Shown here one piece after another: positions 6,008 through 6,511 of a DNA stretch of 6,511 nucleotides. The notes beneath the pieces are model-generated. The model had not been told where the DNA came from. It searched no databases and saw only the letters and a program-made list of their open reading frames with translations. The translations under genes were made by a program, and so were the position numbers. The stretch is from an uncultured Alphaproteobacteria bacterium (GTDB lineage: Bacteria > Pseudomonadota > Alphaproteobacteria > UBA7887): positions 1 through 6,511 of the forward strand of contig CAJWOI010000159.1 in NCBI GenBank assembly GCA_913044255.1. The letters are read 5' to 3'. The number at the start of each line of letters is the position of its first letter. Position 1 is the stretch's first letter.

Positions 6008-6511
6008 GTGAAAACAATCAAGGATCCACTGATGCGTGCTATAGCACTTTCCGATGCCATAGTTGCGGCAGCGGACGACATAGAACGGACACGGCGCATA
6101 CCTCCTGACGTACTCTCCAAACTGCATAATGCACGTCTTTACCGCATGTTCTTGCCACGCACTCTCGATGGTGACGAAGTCAATCCCAGTACTTATCTGC
6201 GTACAATCGAAACCGTAGCACGTAGCGATGCCTCCATCGGCTGGAACTTGTTTGTCGCTAACAGCGCCACCTTAATCGCGCCACATCTTGTGCCTACAAC
6301 GGCGCAAACCATCTTTTCACCCACCAATGCCATAGTTGCCTGGGGACCTCCAAACGTAGCCCATCGCGACGTTGGAACCCGGTGGCTACCGCATCAGTGG
6401 GCGTTGGGATTTCGCCAGCGGTTGCCGCAACGCAACCTGGATGGGGTTGCACTGCCACGTCATGGAGTCAGGCGGAGAACGTCGTCTGAATGCTGTTGGC
6501 CGCCCTGTTGT
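6008..6511 (+). pseudogene. flavin-dependent monooxygenase / acyl-CoA dehydrogenase-like protein, frameshifted, 3' end off the window
   Basis: Translation from GTG 6008, with GGAAGGAG four bases upstream, gives a typical N-terminus of the acyl-CoA-dehydrogenase-fold monooxygenase family (HsaA / group D flavin hydroxylase relatives). Seen are RRIPPDVLSKLHNARLYRMF, then FLPRTLDGDEVNP, SDASIGWNLF and IVAWGPPN. After codon 122 the frame makes no sense, while the +1 frame from 6375 continues the family exactly: GGYRISGRWDFASGC, then WMGLHCHVME and ERRLNAVGRPVV at the edge. A TAG at 6357-6359 in the second frame confines the shift to 6360-6375; one extra G at 6374-6375 explains it. It may be a real inactivating mutation or a sequencing error. 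Relatives use reduced flavin from a partner reductase to hydroxylate aromatic or other ring compounds; the substrate here is unknown. ATG 6032 is a less likely start. Confidence 0.8.

Overview
The window looks like an accessory or junction stretch of an alphaproteobacterial chromosome. Three things point that way: an HspQ of the alphaproteobacterial sequence type, a ScfR/RamB-type regulator paired with isocitrate lyase, and two fragments resembling alphaproteobacterial initiator tRNA. The genus cannot be read from the sequence.

Left part (1-1748, minus strand): the upstream end of a pyridine-ring catabolic operon. nicX encodes 2,5-dihydroxypyridine 5,6-dioxygenase. It overlaps by 4 bases a downstream alpha/beta-hydrolase gene that runs off the left edge. 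Together they would open 2,5-dihydroxypyridine to N-formylmaleamate and deformylate it to maleamate, the lower part of nicotinate (or nicotine / hydroxypyridine) degradation. The next steps, maleamate to maleate to fumarate, would be encoded beyond the edge.

Spacer 1749-2295: no gene. It holds a minus-strand intrinsic terminator, a degenerate 3' half of initiator tRNA, and a nested set of inverted repeats with mutually exclusive pairings.

Centre (2296-5242): aceA (isocitrate lyase, minus strand) is divergent from a full-length ScfR-family regulator (plus strand). The AT-rich 235-bp region between them carries two clean palindromes sharing one architecture plus a half site. This is a natural candidate for control of the glyoxylate shunt by an acyl-CoA-responsive regulator.

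Right part (5243-6511): hspQ lies on the minus strand, convergent with the regulator. A second initiator-tRNA 3'-half fragment follows, in the same orientation as the first and alignable to it over 62 bases without a gap. Last comes the 5' part of a flavin-dependent monooxygenase / acyl-CoA-dehydrogenase-like gene (plus strand), which carries a one-base frameshift near 6374 and runs off the right edge.

The two tRNA-derived repeats bracket a 4-kb block (aceA, regulator, hspQ) lying between two catabolic gene fragments. The simplest reading is repeated integration and decay at sites derived from an initiator tRNA gene; a dispersed tRNA-derived repeat family is the main alternative.
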